In this document: positions 1 through 10,979 of the stretch, piece by piece
How the letters are laid out: every line of letters starts with the position of its first letter
Position numbering within the stretch: position 1 is the stretch's first letter
Assembly (NCBI GenBank): GCA_030015575.1
Contig: JASDDO010000006.1
Coordinates: forward strand, 381,074,137-381,138,136
From: Agapanthus africanus
Lineage: Eukaryota; Streptophyta; Magnoliopsida; Asparagales; Amaryllidaceae
Length of the DNA: 64,000 nt
Reading direction: 5' to 3'
Notes under the pieces: model-generated
The model's input: the letters and a program-made list of their open reading frames with translations, nothing else
What the model was told of the DNA's origin: nothing
The model's database searches: none
Program-made: the position numbers and the translations under genes

Positions 1-1291
1 TGTTATCCCATTCCTTCTCAATCTGACATTTGGTTTAAGGGTATATCTCCCCACACCTTTGATACATGTCGTTGTAATTATTCAACATTTTCAGAGAGGT
101 GGCGGGTCCCGATAACAAACAACTTTTTTGGTGCATTTCCAAACCCATGGATACACCCCATTAGACCGTAACGTCTTTAAACTAACTGCGAACCGCAACG
201 TCCCTAAACTAAACTCTATGGACCATGAGGTTTTTAAGCTCATGGACTATAATGTCCTTAAACTTATGGACCGCAACGTCCCTAAACTTATGGACCGTAA
301 CGTCCCTAAACTAAACCTTATAGACTATGATGTCTCTAAACTAGACTATGATGTCTCTAAACTATGGACTATGATGTCCTTAAACTCCACGGACTGTGAT
401 GTCCTTAAACTTATGGACCGTAACGTCCTTAAACTAAAACGATAGAGCCCAAATGCTCTTTCGCTGAATCTAAATGATCCTAAAACCCTGTTAAGTAGAT
501 CTTAGTCTAAAATTAGACTAACGTTTCCTTAACAACCATTTAAGTTGATATTAATCTCAAACGAGATTAACGATCCTTAAATCAATCCAACTACAGATCC
601 CTCAACTGACATTGGTTCAAGGGTACATCTCCTCACACCTCTGATATGTGTCGTTGTAACTCTTCAACGTCTTCAGGGAGGTGGCGGGTTCCAATAATCA
701 ATAAACCCAATGGACCGCAACGTCCCTAAACTAAAACAATAGAGTCTAAATGCTCTTTTGTTGGATCTAAATGATCCTGTTAAGTAGATCTTAGTCTAAA
801 ACTTAGACTAACTTATCCTTAACAAACGTTTAAGTTGATCTTAGTCTCAAATGAGATTAACGATCCTTGAACACAACCCAAACCTAAATCTAAGAAAATA
901 CAGATTTGGAATAATCTACGTCCTACGGGCGACAACATAAATTAGTCTCCGTATACAATCCATGGGCAACCAAAAAACAAAACAAACACACACGACACGA
1001 AGTGACCATCTGGAAAAGGAGAAAGTGGTTACCGCGATGCGGTAGCGTAATTAACTACAGGGGCTTGCGCCTGCAGGGAAGAGCGTCCCCACAATAAAAA
1101 AAACCCTCACAAAGAGGGGGAATCTGACAAAGTCTGCTACAACGGCCGCATCCGTCTAAATCTCCGATACACGGTGCCATAAATTAACTTGGTATATTCG
1201 GAGAGGTGGACGGATAAAACCAAATAGCATCTGCCCCCAAGGTTCAGGCCAGACGTCCCAACGTCCCGGCCGTGTCTTTCGGCGGCAAACA
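1..1291 (+). repeat. Element A 5' LTR, 3' portion only
   Basis: Base 1 aligns with about 18475 and the alignment runs to the LTR end GGCGGCAAACA at 1291, matching GCGGTAAACA at 19740. The segment corresponds to the R-U5 side, downstream of the TATA box seen in the 3' copy. It holds the GGAC/GTCC minisatellite (about 150-440 and 700-735), repeated words such as TTAGTCTAAAATTAGACTAA, and a hairpin near 1150-1215 whose arms contain CTCCGATAC and the rough complement near TCGGAGAGG. Identity to the 3' copy looks like 90-95%. Confidence 0.92.
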
Positions 1292-1296
1292 GATTC

Positions 1297-1315
1297 TGGC
1301 ACGCCCTGTGGGACC
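1297..1315 (+). other. Element A primer binding site
   Basis: TGGCACGCCCTGTGGGACC starts five bases after the LTR end. TGG complements the CCA end of a tRNA, as expected for minus-strand priming. The same block, in slightly changed form, lies at 42236-42254 in element B. From memory, similar TGGCACGCCC sites are common in Tat-type elements; I cannot assign the tRNA with certainty. Confidence 0.75.
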
Positions 1316-1342
1316 ATTTCCTCTTTCCACTCCACACTTCGT

Positions 1343-2330
1343 GTGTTGTGTTTCGCGAACGAATCGCGGTTTGCTATGGTTGCCTCTGGATTCGAGGTAC
1401 TAAGATTTGGTGTCTTGCTCCATGCAGAAAACAGAAGATCAATGGCTTTCAACTGCACTAACTGCAACTATGGCAATAACTCCCACTCCGTCCTTGCTGG
1501 AAGAGTGACCTATGGGCCTCAAGAGGCCTCCGTTTTTATGATGCCAGTGAAACAGGTGACTCAGGCCACCACTGGATTGTTCTTTGAGACCATGCTCCTA
1601 CGAATGAGCTTCAATGCCCCACTGCCGTCGAAAGAAGCTTTGAAGAAGTCGGTCTTTGATCGGCTTACAACTACCGCAGCCCCTCTCAACGGGTCGCCCA
1701 AATCCAACGCCCCAGTCTTTGACAGACTGGGCCAAAACTCTAATGGCCCATGAAGAAGCTCGAGATACCTAAGGGGGTTATCCCGAAACGGATAGCCATC
1801 CCTGCTCCAGTGAACGAAGTCATCAGAGAGGCTTCTCCTGCTAAGAGATTAGTCTTCGCTAGACTGTCTGCTCCAACTCCCGCTTCAGGCAAAGTCACCA
1901 AGGCTGCTTCCCCTTCTCGAAATTCTGCCTTCGACAAGTTGGCCATCCCCACTTAGCGGACGTCAGTTTTCAATAGGCTGGCACCAACGGCAACCCTTCA
2001 CCAGGACACGGGGCATGAGAGAGCCACCCCCATAGCTGAATTAATACCTTCTGTAAGGCATGCTCGACGTCGCCACTGGCGCCGAGTGAGGAAAGCTGGG
2101 GGCAGTTCCCCTTCTGGACTGACTCCGTCAGCTCCAACGGTGGAAGTTGATGCTGCTGTTCTAACTAGAAACAACTTTGAACCACTCAGGAGAGTCCGCA
2201 AGAACTCTCCAACTGCCGTGCTAAAAAGATCTCCTCCGCCTGTGGAGAACGTTACAAAGGCGAAGCCAGAACAGCCCCCTCAACGGCTGTCCTCCAAAAT
2301 TCACAAGGTCTGGCGATAGGTCCAAGACTC
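1343..2330 (+). pseudogene. Element A gag, N-terminal region with VF(D/A/N)RL repeats
   Basis: Start of the gag reading region, about 50 bases after the primer site. The translation shows a repeated short motif, VFDRL, VFARL, FDKL and VFNRL, each followed by a Pro/Ala/Ser-rich spacer, so this is a tandem peptide repeat rather than a globular domain. A basic segment with RHARRHWRRVRKAGG follows near 2060-2100. Element B has the same organisation at 41172-42266 on the other strand. Such repeats upstream of the capsid domain are known in plant Tat gag proteins. Function is inferred only from position. The copy is broken. Confidence 0.7.
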
Positions 2331-2331
2331 G

Positions 2332-3075
2332 GTGATCAACCAAGACTACTTCCGCCGACCGAAGAAGATGAAAGTTTGGCAAGAGAAAGACCACCCTGTC
2401 GTACCACAGAAGTTGTCATCTACTTGGGTGCCCGCTACAACGGCCCCCTCAACTTCGACCGCTCACAAAAGAAGAAGGCCGGAGAAAATCCCCACGTCTG
2501 CGACGAATCTAAAAGGACTGAACCTAAACGCCCCAAGTCTGGGGGCATGGTGGTGCACACTGTTTATATCGCTGCCGGAAAAGAGGAAAGTCGTACTTCT
2601 ACGGGTCACCGACCGCTCACCCGGTTAGTAACAAAGGCTCAGGAGCAACAACGGCAAAAGCTCCAGGAGATGCTAACGAAGATGACCGCACTCACTGGGC
2701 CAAAAGAAAGCCCAGAGATGTCGTCGGAGCAGCGACAAGAACAGGAAACTGATGCTGAATTCCTCCGAAGAATGCTCGAGAGGAAAGATAGAGAGGCCGC
2801 AGAACAAGCGTCCAACATAAAACAAATGGCGCTTTTATTCCAAGACATGGTCGGCATGATGATCCAGCCGGATCCTCCAGTCGAAGAGCCTCCAGTAATA
2901 ATCGAAGACGATAGAGGGAAGTCATCAAACCCTCTTCCAGCTTGATCGGTAGCCAAAGAGAAGACGATCTCCAAAGCCGTCCTGGATGATTATATCTCTC
3001 AACAGATACGAGTCCATCAGGCGAGCGAAGTGGCCAAGCAAATTGTTAAGACTGGAAGAACCTATCCGGGTTGGT
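2332..3075 (+). pseudogene. Element A gag, basic and coiled-coil linker
   Basis: Basic Lys/Arg-rich stretch (HKRRRPEKIP), then KAQEQQRQKLQEMLTKM and later EFLRRMLERKDREAAEQAS, a charged helix likely to form a coiled coil, then an acidic Pro-rich end (EEPPVIIEDD). The block leads into the capsid-like domain. In B the counterpart at 40401-41123 keeps the same order. The role is probably gag multimerisation, by inference from the coiled coil. Broken. Confidence 0.65.
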
Positions 3076-3530
3076 ATGACTAAATAAAGTACCCGCCGGG
3101 ATATATGATCCCTAAATTCCATGTATATAAGGGCACGGGGAATCCATACCAGCACGTTGCTCAATTCAGAGCCTTGTGTGGTAATACTGGGGGTGACGAC
3201 AAACTGCTGCTTCGCCAGTTTGTTGGTAGCTTGTCGGAGACATCGTTTGAATGGTACTCTGAGCTCCTAAACGACCCCGTTAAGACATTTGCAGAAATGG
3301 AGCTACTGTTTATACAGAGATTCGCATGCGCTAGAGAGCGCACCCCAATCACGACATTAATTAACGCCAGGGTGAAGCCAGGCAAAACATGGGTCCAGTA
3401 TGCGATACGATGGCGAACTGTATGGTCGAAGTGCGAACAGCGCATCGAAGAAGCGCCTGCATTCGGCATGTTCGTGGGTACTCTGGATCCACAGGCGACC
3501 ATATCCTAATTCATGATGTTTTTCAAGCCG
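3076..3530 (+). pseudogene. Element A gag, capsid-like retrotransposon gag domain
   Basis: Translation reads PKFHVYKGTGNPYQHVAQF, then LLLRQFVGSLSETSFEWYSEL, then FIQRF and PGKTWVQYAIRWRTVWSKC. This is the helical pattern of the plant retrotransposon gag family: FxGxxxPxxHxxxF, LRxFxxSLxxxAxxWY, FxxxF, W. This domain forms the capsid shell of the virus-like particle. It is flanked by the coiled-coil linker and the knuckle module. One of the better preserved stretches of A. Confidence 0.85.
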
Positions 3531-4040
3531 ACTACCTTTCAGACCTTGATTGATAAGCTGGCCCAAATGGACCAGATGGGTCATAAGCCTTCCTTTTCAA
3601 AGACAGAACCGCGGAATGAAAAGGACAAAGGGAAAGCGACCTTTGTCGCCAATGCTCAACAACAGCCGGGCAACTTAACACCGGTTGTTCGCCAAAGCAA
3701 CGTGCATCTACGCCAATCCCTCGAGGAGAGACTGGGACGTCCTTACTCGTTTCCCCGGGATAAAACAAGGAGACTGTTCGAGCTGGCAGTGCGCAACAGG
3801 CTCATCAATCTGCCAGATCCAAGACATCCGCTGCAGCCAGGCGATGACAACAATCTTAATTACTGCCCCTACCACCGAGTAGTAGGCCATCCAATCGAAG
3901 ATTGCTTCGTTTTCAAAGACTGGATTGAGGACCAATACCAACAGGGCAGACTCGCGCTGTCTGATAATTGGAAAGTATGGCCGCCACAACCACACGCTCC
4001 TGAAAAGGCGGACACACCGGGGCATTGTGCTCTTTTATAA
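3531..4040 (+). pseudogene. Element A gag, knuckle module 1 (CX2HX4HX4C)
   Basis: After a Lys-rich linker the translation reads RPYSFPRDKTRRLFELA, then YCPYHRVVGHPIEDC and FKDWIEDQYQQGRLALS. The Cys/His spacing C-x2-H-x4-H-x4-C mimics a retroviral zinc knuckle (CX2CX4HX4C) with His in place of the second Cys, so nucleic-acid binding is likely. Related modules recur at about 4740-4930 and 6950-7220 in A and three times in B. Motifs of this kind are common in plant Tat gag proteins as I remember them. Confidence 0.78.
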
Positions 4041-4084
4041 AAGAAGCTCCATAGGAGGTTGCTCTTTCAGCCAAGACGAAAAGA

Positions 4085-5260
4085 ATGCTGAAGGATCTTC
4101 ACACATGCCCGGCGATCAGGTGGAAAAGTCCGCTAGAACCCGAGGTCATTGAAGGAATGCTGAAGCCACGCCCAACGCCAAGAGTCGGTAGCGATAATCA
4201 AAACGCTCAGGCCCAGCCGTCAAAGTCTTCAAAGAAGAAGAAGAAGACCAAAAAGCCCATCCAACCCGAAGACAGCCGTACAGGTCTGCAGAAATACATC
4301 GATGCACTGGAAGAATATAACCAGAAGGCACGGACCCTAATAACGTTGGACGAATTCTTTAAGCATGTTCTTGAGAATGAAGACGATGACGCTGATGAAG
4401 GAGACGATTCTTCAGAAGGGCCTGAAGATTATGTGGCGAGCTGCCACATGATCTCTCACTCGATAAATGGCAAAGAAGCTCCTGATGCAAAAGAAATTGG
4501 GGGCAGATCCCGAACCGGAACTCCTAGAACCGTCAGACGAGATGATTGACATGCTGCTGAACGAAGCCTGTCAAAATAGCAAAGCTGATCGAGAGCACGA
4601 AATAGCCATATTTGAAAAATCCAAAGCCGGCGACTGGACGAAAAGGTTAAAACACTCCCACCAGATCAAAGCACATCCACCGCAGACAAAAGCAGGCTTA
4701 AAACGAGGAAACGATTCGCTAAAGCCCTATCAATGGGGATGAAGCTGCCAGCCTCCAAAGGAAACACTCATGGTGGGATACACTTTGACGAAACGGATGT
4801 ACATCCTAGCTTATACCATCAAAGGATTTCACATCCTACTGAAGAATGCAATACCTTTAAAAACTGGTGGCAAGGATATGTTGCCCACCGGCAGCATTTC
4901 AAGCGGATGAAGCGCAAAACGCGTCGAGAGCAGAAGAGCACGACAAATGAGCGCAAAAGAACTACTGACAACTGTCACATGGTTGATAGCAAGGGATCAC
5001 AAGTTCTCACCTTCGGGAGAGATTCGGATGAAAAAATAGCCCTCGGCCTCTCTTTAAGGAATCCATCTCCGAAACAGAAGAGACAAAGACCTGCGAGAAC
5101 ATTCAGCTATGTAATCGTACGCTACCCGAAAAGAATCTCGGACCCGCAAACAGGGGATCGGATAGAAAAGATAAGGGGAAGGGAAAAGTCCCTGAGGATA
5201 TCACCCTCGATGATCGAGATGTCGATGAGCTGTCAGCCAAGGACCCGCCCAAGAAAAAAA
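4085..5260 (+). pseudogene. Element A gag-pro linker with acidic helix and knuckle module 2
   Basis: Begins with KDLHTCPAIRWKSPLEPEVI and a Lys-rich tract, then an acidic run (ENEDDDADEGDDSSE), then a helix motif with IDMLLNEACQ and EIAIFEKSKA. Next comes a second knuckle-like block (YHQRISHPTEECNTFKNWW) followed by very basic sequence with KRMKRKTRREQ. The acidic helix plus knuckle pair recurs upstream of RT, so the gag-pro region looks built from duplicated modules around the protease. Broken. Confidence 0.6.
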
Positions 5261-5261
5261 G

Positions 5262-6371
5262 GTGGATTACAACGTTCTGGAACACCTGAAGAAAATACCC
5301 TCCCAGCTAAGCATTCTCGATGCCCTTTTGCTATCCAAAGAGGTGAGAGATTCTCTGATCAAGGCACCACAAGAGCCCGAGCAGTTTCAAGCTTTCCTTG
5401 CCAAAGAAAAGATGAAGGACGAGTTTGAAGAGGTACATACTGCTGACGTCACTTTCGGCGATGAAGATCTCCTTATTGGAACATGCGAGCACAACCGTCC
5501 CTTGTATGTCACTGGATACTGCCATGACATCAAGATAGGGAAGATTCTAGTCGACAACGGATCCTCTGTCAACCTCCTAAATGCGAGAGTGCTAAAGGAA
5601 ATTTGCATGAGCGTGCACCAACTTACTCGGGATAAAATCACCATCTTCAGTTTCGACTCCCAGTCATCACGGATGCTCGGGTCTTTGATACTGACATTAC
5701 GCTTTAGGCTGCTCGTCACTGACATCAAGTTTCACGTCATTGACGCCAAGACTTGCTATAACGCTTTGCTCGGCAGGCCTTGGTTACACGAGTACAACAT
5801 CATCCCTTCTACACAACATCAGTGTATGAAGTATTTCAAAGATGGTCTTGAGTATACCGTGACAGGGGAGCTGAACCTATTCTCCGTAAATAAAGTCCAC
5901 AAATATGAAGATGCCAAGTACTTCTTACCAGACTTCAAAGACACGAAAAGATGTCATAAGCCGGAGAATAAGCAAAAAGCTATCACTACTATTTCAGTCT
6001 TTGGGAGCGATACTGAGGAGGAAAAAGAGATAGTCTATTCGGGGCCACCCCAATGCAACAAGCCGGGACCGCCTACCCCTATGTTGTTCTTCGGCAGCGA
6101 CTCTGAAGATGAGGTCAATGCAGTGTTCTCCTTCCGACCATCAATGCAAGCCTTCACTGGAGATGATCAGAGTTTGCAAATCGCCATGGTTCCGCGACAG
6201 CACTACAGAGAACTTGATGCGCTTGAAACATATAGCGTGCAAGAGCTGCAGACATTCTACGTCCCTCCCAGGCGAAAAGATGAAAATGCGATCCTCTTTT
6301 ATCGATCCGCGGAAACCAAAGTGGAGAAAGAAATCTGTCCTGGTGCCGATTCTGCACTTGACAGGCTCTAG
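5262..6371 (+). pseudogene. Element A aspartic protease region
   Basis: One of the longest uninterrupted frames in A. The core reads GTCEHNRPLYVTGYCHDIK, then ILVDNGSSVNLL, the D-x-G-S/A-S active-site signature of retropepsins, then CYNALLGRPWLHEYNIIPS, the family's C-terminal ALLGRPWLH motif. This enzyme cleaves the Gag-Pol polyprotein. It is flanked by knuckle modules 2 and 3. The B counterpart (35400-36346, minus) is cut by the solo LTR E just upstream. C-terminal to the protease is an acidic tail with repeated GSDTEEE and GSDSEDE. Confidence 0.88.
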
Positions 6372-7519
6372 CCCATTCGTCTGCCCATATACTATACAGA
6401 AGGATTAAAAAGGTTGTTAAGGTGCCAAGGCGTACCTTTTAAGCAGACCGCGCGACAAGCTCAGTTCTACAACAAGATCTAGAATGTTCCCGGTACTCAA
6501 CGAAAATTACCCAACGGAAAGATGGAAGCGATCGGGCTTGGATATATCCGATCCAAGAAACGGGAGCGATTCCATGGCTGCTACCTCATACATGACTTCG
6601 ATGAAGAAGGAGAGGCTCTGTTAGAAGATGCTAGCCCTGAACCAAAACGAGGTCCCGCCATGAAAGTGCCAAGTCCGTCGTTCGAAGAACAGATGGACAA
6701 GCTAATAAAGGAAGCGGGTCAAAAGGTCCGGGATGACCATAGCCGCGAAATGGCCATTTACGAGAAAGCCAGGAAATAACGCCTCGTTCAACAGGCTACG
6801 GAGAATGACGATGCTCTTCGTCGCCAGCCCGTCGTACAAAAGACCCGACGCAAAAGCAAAAACAAGTTGAAGAACGGAAAAAACGTTTGACAACAGCAAA
6901 GCGGGTCCAAGAAACCACGCGATCGAGAATTGGGCAGCCGGAATCCATCGCTGATAAAGAAGATGGGTCAAGCATATTCTTTTCCCCAAGACAAGACAAG
7001 GAAGATATTCGATCTTGTCATAAAACATCGAATGATTACACTCCCGGAGTCCAAATACACCGATCAAGGAAACGAGGTTCATCGCCCAGATTATTGCTCC
7101 TATTACTGAGTGATAGGACATCATCTCGAAGACTGCTTCATTTTCAAAAACTGGATCAAAGACCTGTATCAACTCGGCAGGTTCGCTTTATCCAGCAGTT
7201 GGAGGGTAACCCCGCCACAAAAGCATGAACCGAAAACCACGTATGCAGTGAGAGTAGAACCAGATCAATATCGGTCTTGGAAATGATCTCGCACCTGTCA
7301 CGTAATAACGCTGACAAAAGAAGGAGTGCCCGAGAATATGGATGACCTCTCCCGGTGCTTTGAAAACGATGATGACGAAGTGATCTCAGAGTTTCCACCG
7401 GCACCAAAAGAGCTGGAAGATGGGATACATACTACTGTAGATAACCTCAGAAAAATCGACTTGGGGACGGTAAACGACCCACGGCCGACGTTCGTCAGTG
7501 AGCTGTTGTCTGAAGAAAG
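6372..7519 (+). pseudogene. Element A region between protease and RT, with knuckle module 3
   Basis: Translation shows IRSKKRERFHG, an acidic stretch, then a helix with FEEQMDKLIKEAGQKV and EMAIYEKARK, then traces of the SFPQDKTRKIF and HHLEDCFIFKNW knuckle module, then PPAPKELEDG leading to RT. Element B (34483-35217) keeps this block in one long frame, which makes the domain order clear. In Ogre elements the same interval carries an intron; I see no safe splice sites here. Broken in several places. Confidence 0.6.
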
Positions 7520-8560
7520 GTGGCTACGCTCAAAGACGTGCTCATGCAGTATAAAGACTGTTACGCGTGGAACTATTCCGAAACGCCGGGACTAGATCCA
7601 GAAGTAGCTGTGCACAAATTGGTGGTATCTTCGGACATCAAGCCAATCAAACAAGAACTGAGAAGAATGCGGTTCGAACTTGAAATGAGCATCAACGCCG
7701 AAGTCAAGAAACTAATCGACTCGGGCTTCATCCAAGAGGTTCAGTACCCTGATTGGATTGCCAACATCGTCCCAGTGATGAAGAAGAATGGGACGGTGCG
7801 CATCTGCGTGGACTTTCGGGACCTCAACAAAGCTTGTCCGAAAGATGACTTCGCCGTACCGGTTACTGAGCTGATAATAGACAACACGTCCACTCACGAA
7901 GTTTTCTCCTTCATGGACGGCTCATCAGGGTACAATCAAATAAAGATGCATCCCGAAGACCAGAGGCATACCGCTTTCCGGACCCCTTTGGGCATATTCT
8001 GCTACAAAGTGTTGCCTTTCGGTCTGAAGAACGCTGGCACCACCTATCAGAGGGCCATGACGAAGATTTTCGATGACCTCATACATGAAATCGTCGAGTG
8101 CTATATTGACAATCTCGTGGTAAAAAGCAAATCGCACGAGGAGCATTGGGAGCATCTGAAGATAGTGTTCCAACGTCTTCGGAAATAAAACCTGAAGATG
8201 AACCCTCTCAAATGCGCATTCGGAGTTTCCTCGGGCAAATTTCTAGGGTTCATCATACGACACCGGGGCATCGAAATAGACCCGTCAAATATCAAGGCGA
8301 TTATGGAAATGCCTCCGCCAAGGACTCTGAAACAACTGCGGGCTCTCCAAGGAAAGCTCGCGTATATCCGACGGTTCATAGCTAATCTCTCCGGCAAGTG
8401 TCGCCCCTACAGTCATCTAATGAAGAAAGGGACTCCGTTTGTCTGGGATCGCAAATGCCAAAGCGCACTAGACGAAATCAAGAAATACCTGCAGAACCCG
8501 CCAGTACTGACCGCCCCAGTCAAGGAAAAGCCTCTCATCCTGTACACAACAGCCCTTGAA
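7520..8560 (+). pseudogene. Element A reverse transcriptase
   Basis: Recognised from the Ty3/gypsy RT blocks: SGFIQEVQYPDWIANIVPV, KNGTVRICVDFRDLNKACP, FSFMDGSSGYNQIKMHPED, TAFRTPLGIFCYKVLPFGL, KNAGTTYQRAM, and the catalytic-loop region ECYID, followed by the thumb (LKCAFGVSSGKFLGFIIRHR, GIEIDP, LRALQGKLAYIRRFI). It copies element RNA into cDNA in virus-like particles. It corresponds closely to B 33118-34116. Broken, but all conserved blocks can be read. Confidence 0.93.
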
Positions 8561-9570
8561 GGTTCTTTAGGCGCGCTATGGGTACAGGAGAATGACCAAG
8601 GGAAGGAAAGAGCCCTCTACTATTTGAGTCGAGTTCTCCTGGGGGCAGAAAACAATTACTCCCCCATTGAAAATCACTGCCTGGCGTTAATCTTCGCGAT
8701 AACGAAGCTCAGACATTATGCATTGGCGCATGAGGTCCACCTCATATCAAAAGTGGATCCTCTAAAATATTTGATGACAAGAGCCATACTAACGGGACGA
8801 CTCGCTAAATGGGCCCTCCTCTTGATGGAGTTCTCGATAACATACTGTCCTCTCAAGGCAGTGAAAGGACTTGCCATCACCGACTTCCTTGCTGAACAGC
8901 CGATTCCTGCCGATTCACCTTTAATTTGCGAATTGCTAGACGAGCGTGCGTTTGACACGATCGACAGGGAAAAAGAAGGGAGTGATACCCGATGGGAACT
9001 CTACTTAGATGGAGCATCTTCCATGATGAAGCAAAAGCACAACTCCCCCATAATCAAATTTAGGGTAGGCCTCATCTCGTTACTCCACAAAGAGGGATAA
9101 TGCGCTTCTCCTTTTCCTTAACAGAGCCGAGGACGAACAATGAAGCTGAATCTGAAGCTTTGATAGCAGGTCTTGAGATCGCTGTCGACATGGGAATCGA
9201 AGACCTCTTCATATACGGAGACTCCCAACTGGTCGTTAGCCAAGTAAACGGCGACTATCAAACGTGCAAACCAGAGTTGGTAAGGTACGGTGAGAGAGTG
9301 CAACAATTTCTGACTCAAATTCCCTCCTACGCCCTAGAAAGCATACTGCATGTGGAAAATAGCAAAGCGAATGCGTTAGCCAAACTCGCTAAAGAAATGG
9401 CTGACGAAAACCTTGATGACATGAAGATTGTTGTGCAAAGCCATCGGGTTCTTGCACCGGCAGAAATATCTCCAGAGTCGTCCGAAGAAAAGGGAGCGAC
9501 CAAGCAGACAACCCTACAAATAAAAGACCAGGAAAAGGCTAAGGATTGGAGAGAATCTTTATAGATTACT
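8561..9570 (+). pseudogene. Element A dual RNase H: connection-type then archaeal-type
   Basis: The first part (TTALEGSLGALWVQEN, YYLSRVLLGAENNYSPIE, LRHYALAHEVHLISKVDPL) is the RT-linked RNase H-like fold usual in Ty3/gypsy. A second RNase H follows: WELYLDGASS, NNEAESEALIAGLEIAVDMG, LFIYGDSQLVVSQVNGDYQ, NSKANALAKLA. The second matches archaeal/plant RNase HI (D-E-D-N/D pattern), and the pair is a hallmark of the Tat lineage. It removes RNA from the RNA-DNA hybrid. Same order in B (32308-33118). Confidence 0.88.
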
Positions 9571-9659
9571 TCAAATCCCGTCGAACACCTGAAGATGCGT
9601 CCTCAAGACATCAGCCCATGAAATGAGCTCTGTCCTTTTCCTTTGTCAATGAAACTCTG

Positions 9660-10795
9660 TATAAGAGATCGTTCGACTCCCTGTGGCTAAGATGCCTGGG
9701 ACCGGAAGAAGCAAGGAGAGTCATCCAAGAAACTCATGACGGACTCTGCGGTTCTTATCAAGCCGGGCCAAAGATCAAGCTGAAGATCAAAAGGATGAGC
9801 TACTATTGGCCCACGATGATTCAGGACTGTCTCGAATACACGAAGCAGTGCCACTCATGCCAAATTCACGGGGACTTCATCCACCAGCATCCGAATCCGC
9901 TACACCCAACGGCGGCTAGCTGGCCGTTCGAAATGTGGGGAACTGACATAATCGGGCCCATCGAACCGCATCGTCCAGAGGACATCGGTTCATATTGGCG
10001 ACAACCGATTACTTCTCTATGTGGGCAGAAGCCATACCGCTAAGAGAAGTGAAGACGGAGAATATTCTCCATTTCTTCAAGACGCACATCATCTATCGGT
10101 TCGGCACTCCACGACGGATTATCTCCGATAACGGGCCAACCTACAGAAGCCACAAAATCAGCCGCTTCACACAACAATATAACATAGACTGGAAATACTC
10201 TTCGGTCTATAATCCCTGAGCTAACGGTCTGGCTGAGGCTTTCAACAAGACTTTGACGAAGATCATAAAGAAGACGGTGTCCAAAAACAAAAAGGACTGG
10301 CATGAGAGACTGCATGAAGCTCTCTGGGCGTATCGAACTACGTTCAAAATGGCCACAAATACAACACCGTATGCATTGGTATTCGGCGCAGAAGCGGTAC
10401 TCCCCTTGGAGATAGAGCTACCTTCTCTACGAGTAGCGGTTCATTACGAGCTAACAGAAGAAGAGAACGCTCATCTTCGGCTAGAGGAGCTCGACGCCCT
10501 TGACGAAACCCGGCTCATGGCGTAGCAAAACCTGGAGACTTACAAAGCAAGGATGACGCGCTCGTATGAAAGATTGACTAGGCCGAGAACATTCCGCCAA
10601 GGCGAACTTGTGCTAGTCGTAAAGAGACCTATGATCCCCAATCATGCCAAACGGGAAAAATTCGAGCCAAACTATGAGGGCATGTATATCATAGATAAGG
10701 TCTACCAAGGTGGGGCTTACTTGCTTATGGATATGCATGGCGAAAGACCCTTTAGGCCAATAAACGGCCGGTTCTTGAAAAAATACTACGCTTGA
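9660..10795 (+). pseudogene. Element A integrase
   Basis: N-terminal zinc domain with CHSCQIHGDFIHQHPNPLHP, catalytic core blocks FEMWGTDIIGPI, FGTPRRIISDNGPTYRS and NGLAEAFNKTL (the D, D, E region), then the C-terminal DNA-binding part with PRTFRQGELVLVVKRP and the closing PINGRFLKKYYA. It inserts element cDNA in the genome. The closing motif is shared exactly in position with B at 30903. Broken in several places. Confidence 0.9.
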
Positions 10796-10979
10796 CCGAA
10801 ACGTCTATAAACTACTACGAAACACAACATCCTAAGGCTGACCAAAAAAAAAACAAAAAAAATGGTACGTCCATAAGCAAAATGGGCACGGATGAAAAGC
10901 CGAAAGGGCTCCATGAGCAAAAACAGTAGGGCTACCGGCGAGTTTGTGAAAACCCGAAAGGGCACAGACTCGTAAAAAA
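10796..10979 (+). other. Element A: end of integrase to first hairpin array
   Basis: Non-coding. Contains A-rich tracts near 10840-10862 and two copies of the word CCGAAAGGGC (about 10899 and 10952), each with a self-complementary flavour. No reading frame of note. B carries a Tat-typical spacer here plus a GGAC/GTCC minisatellite (30650-30800). Confidence 0.5.

Noticed and set aside
128-445. 105-codon open frame rich in DRNVPKL/DYDVSKL words, also 18621-18896
   Set aside because: Translation of the GGAC/GTCC minisatellite in the LTR; unit variants are not frame-preserving in all copies.
6372-7519. Possible intron between protease and RT as known for Ogre
   Set aside because: The interval is coding-like (knuckle module 3) in B, and I could not identify safe splice sites by eye.
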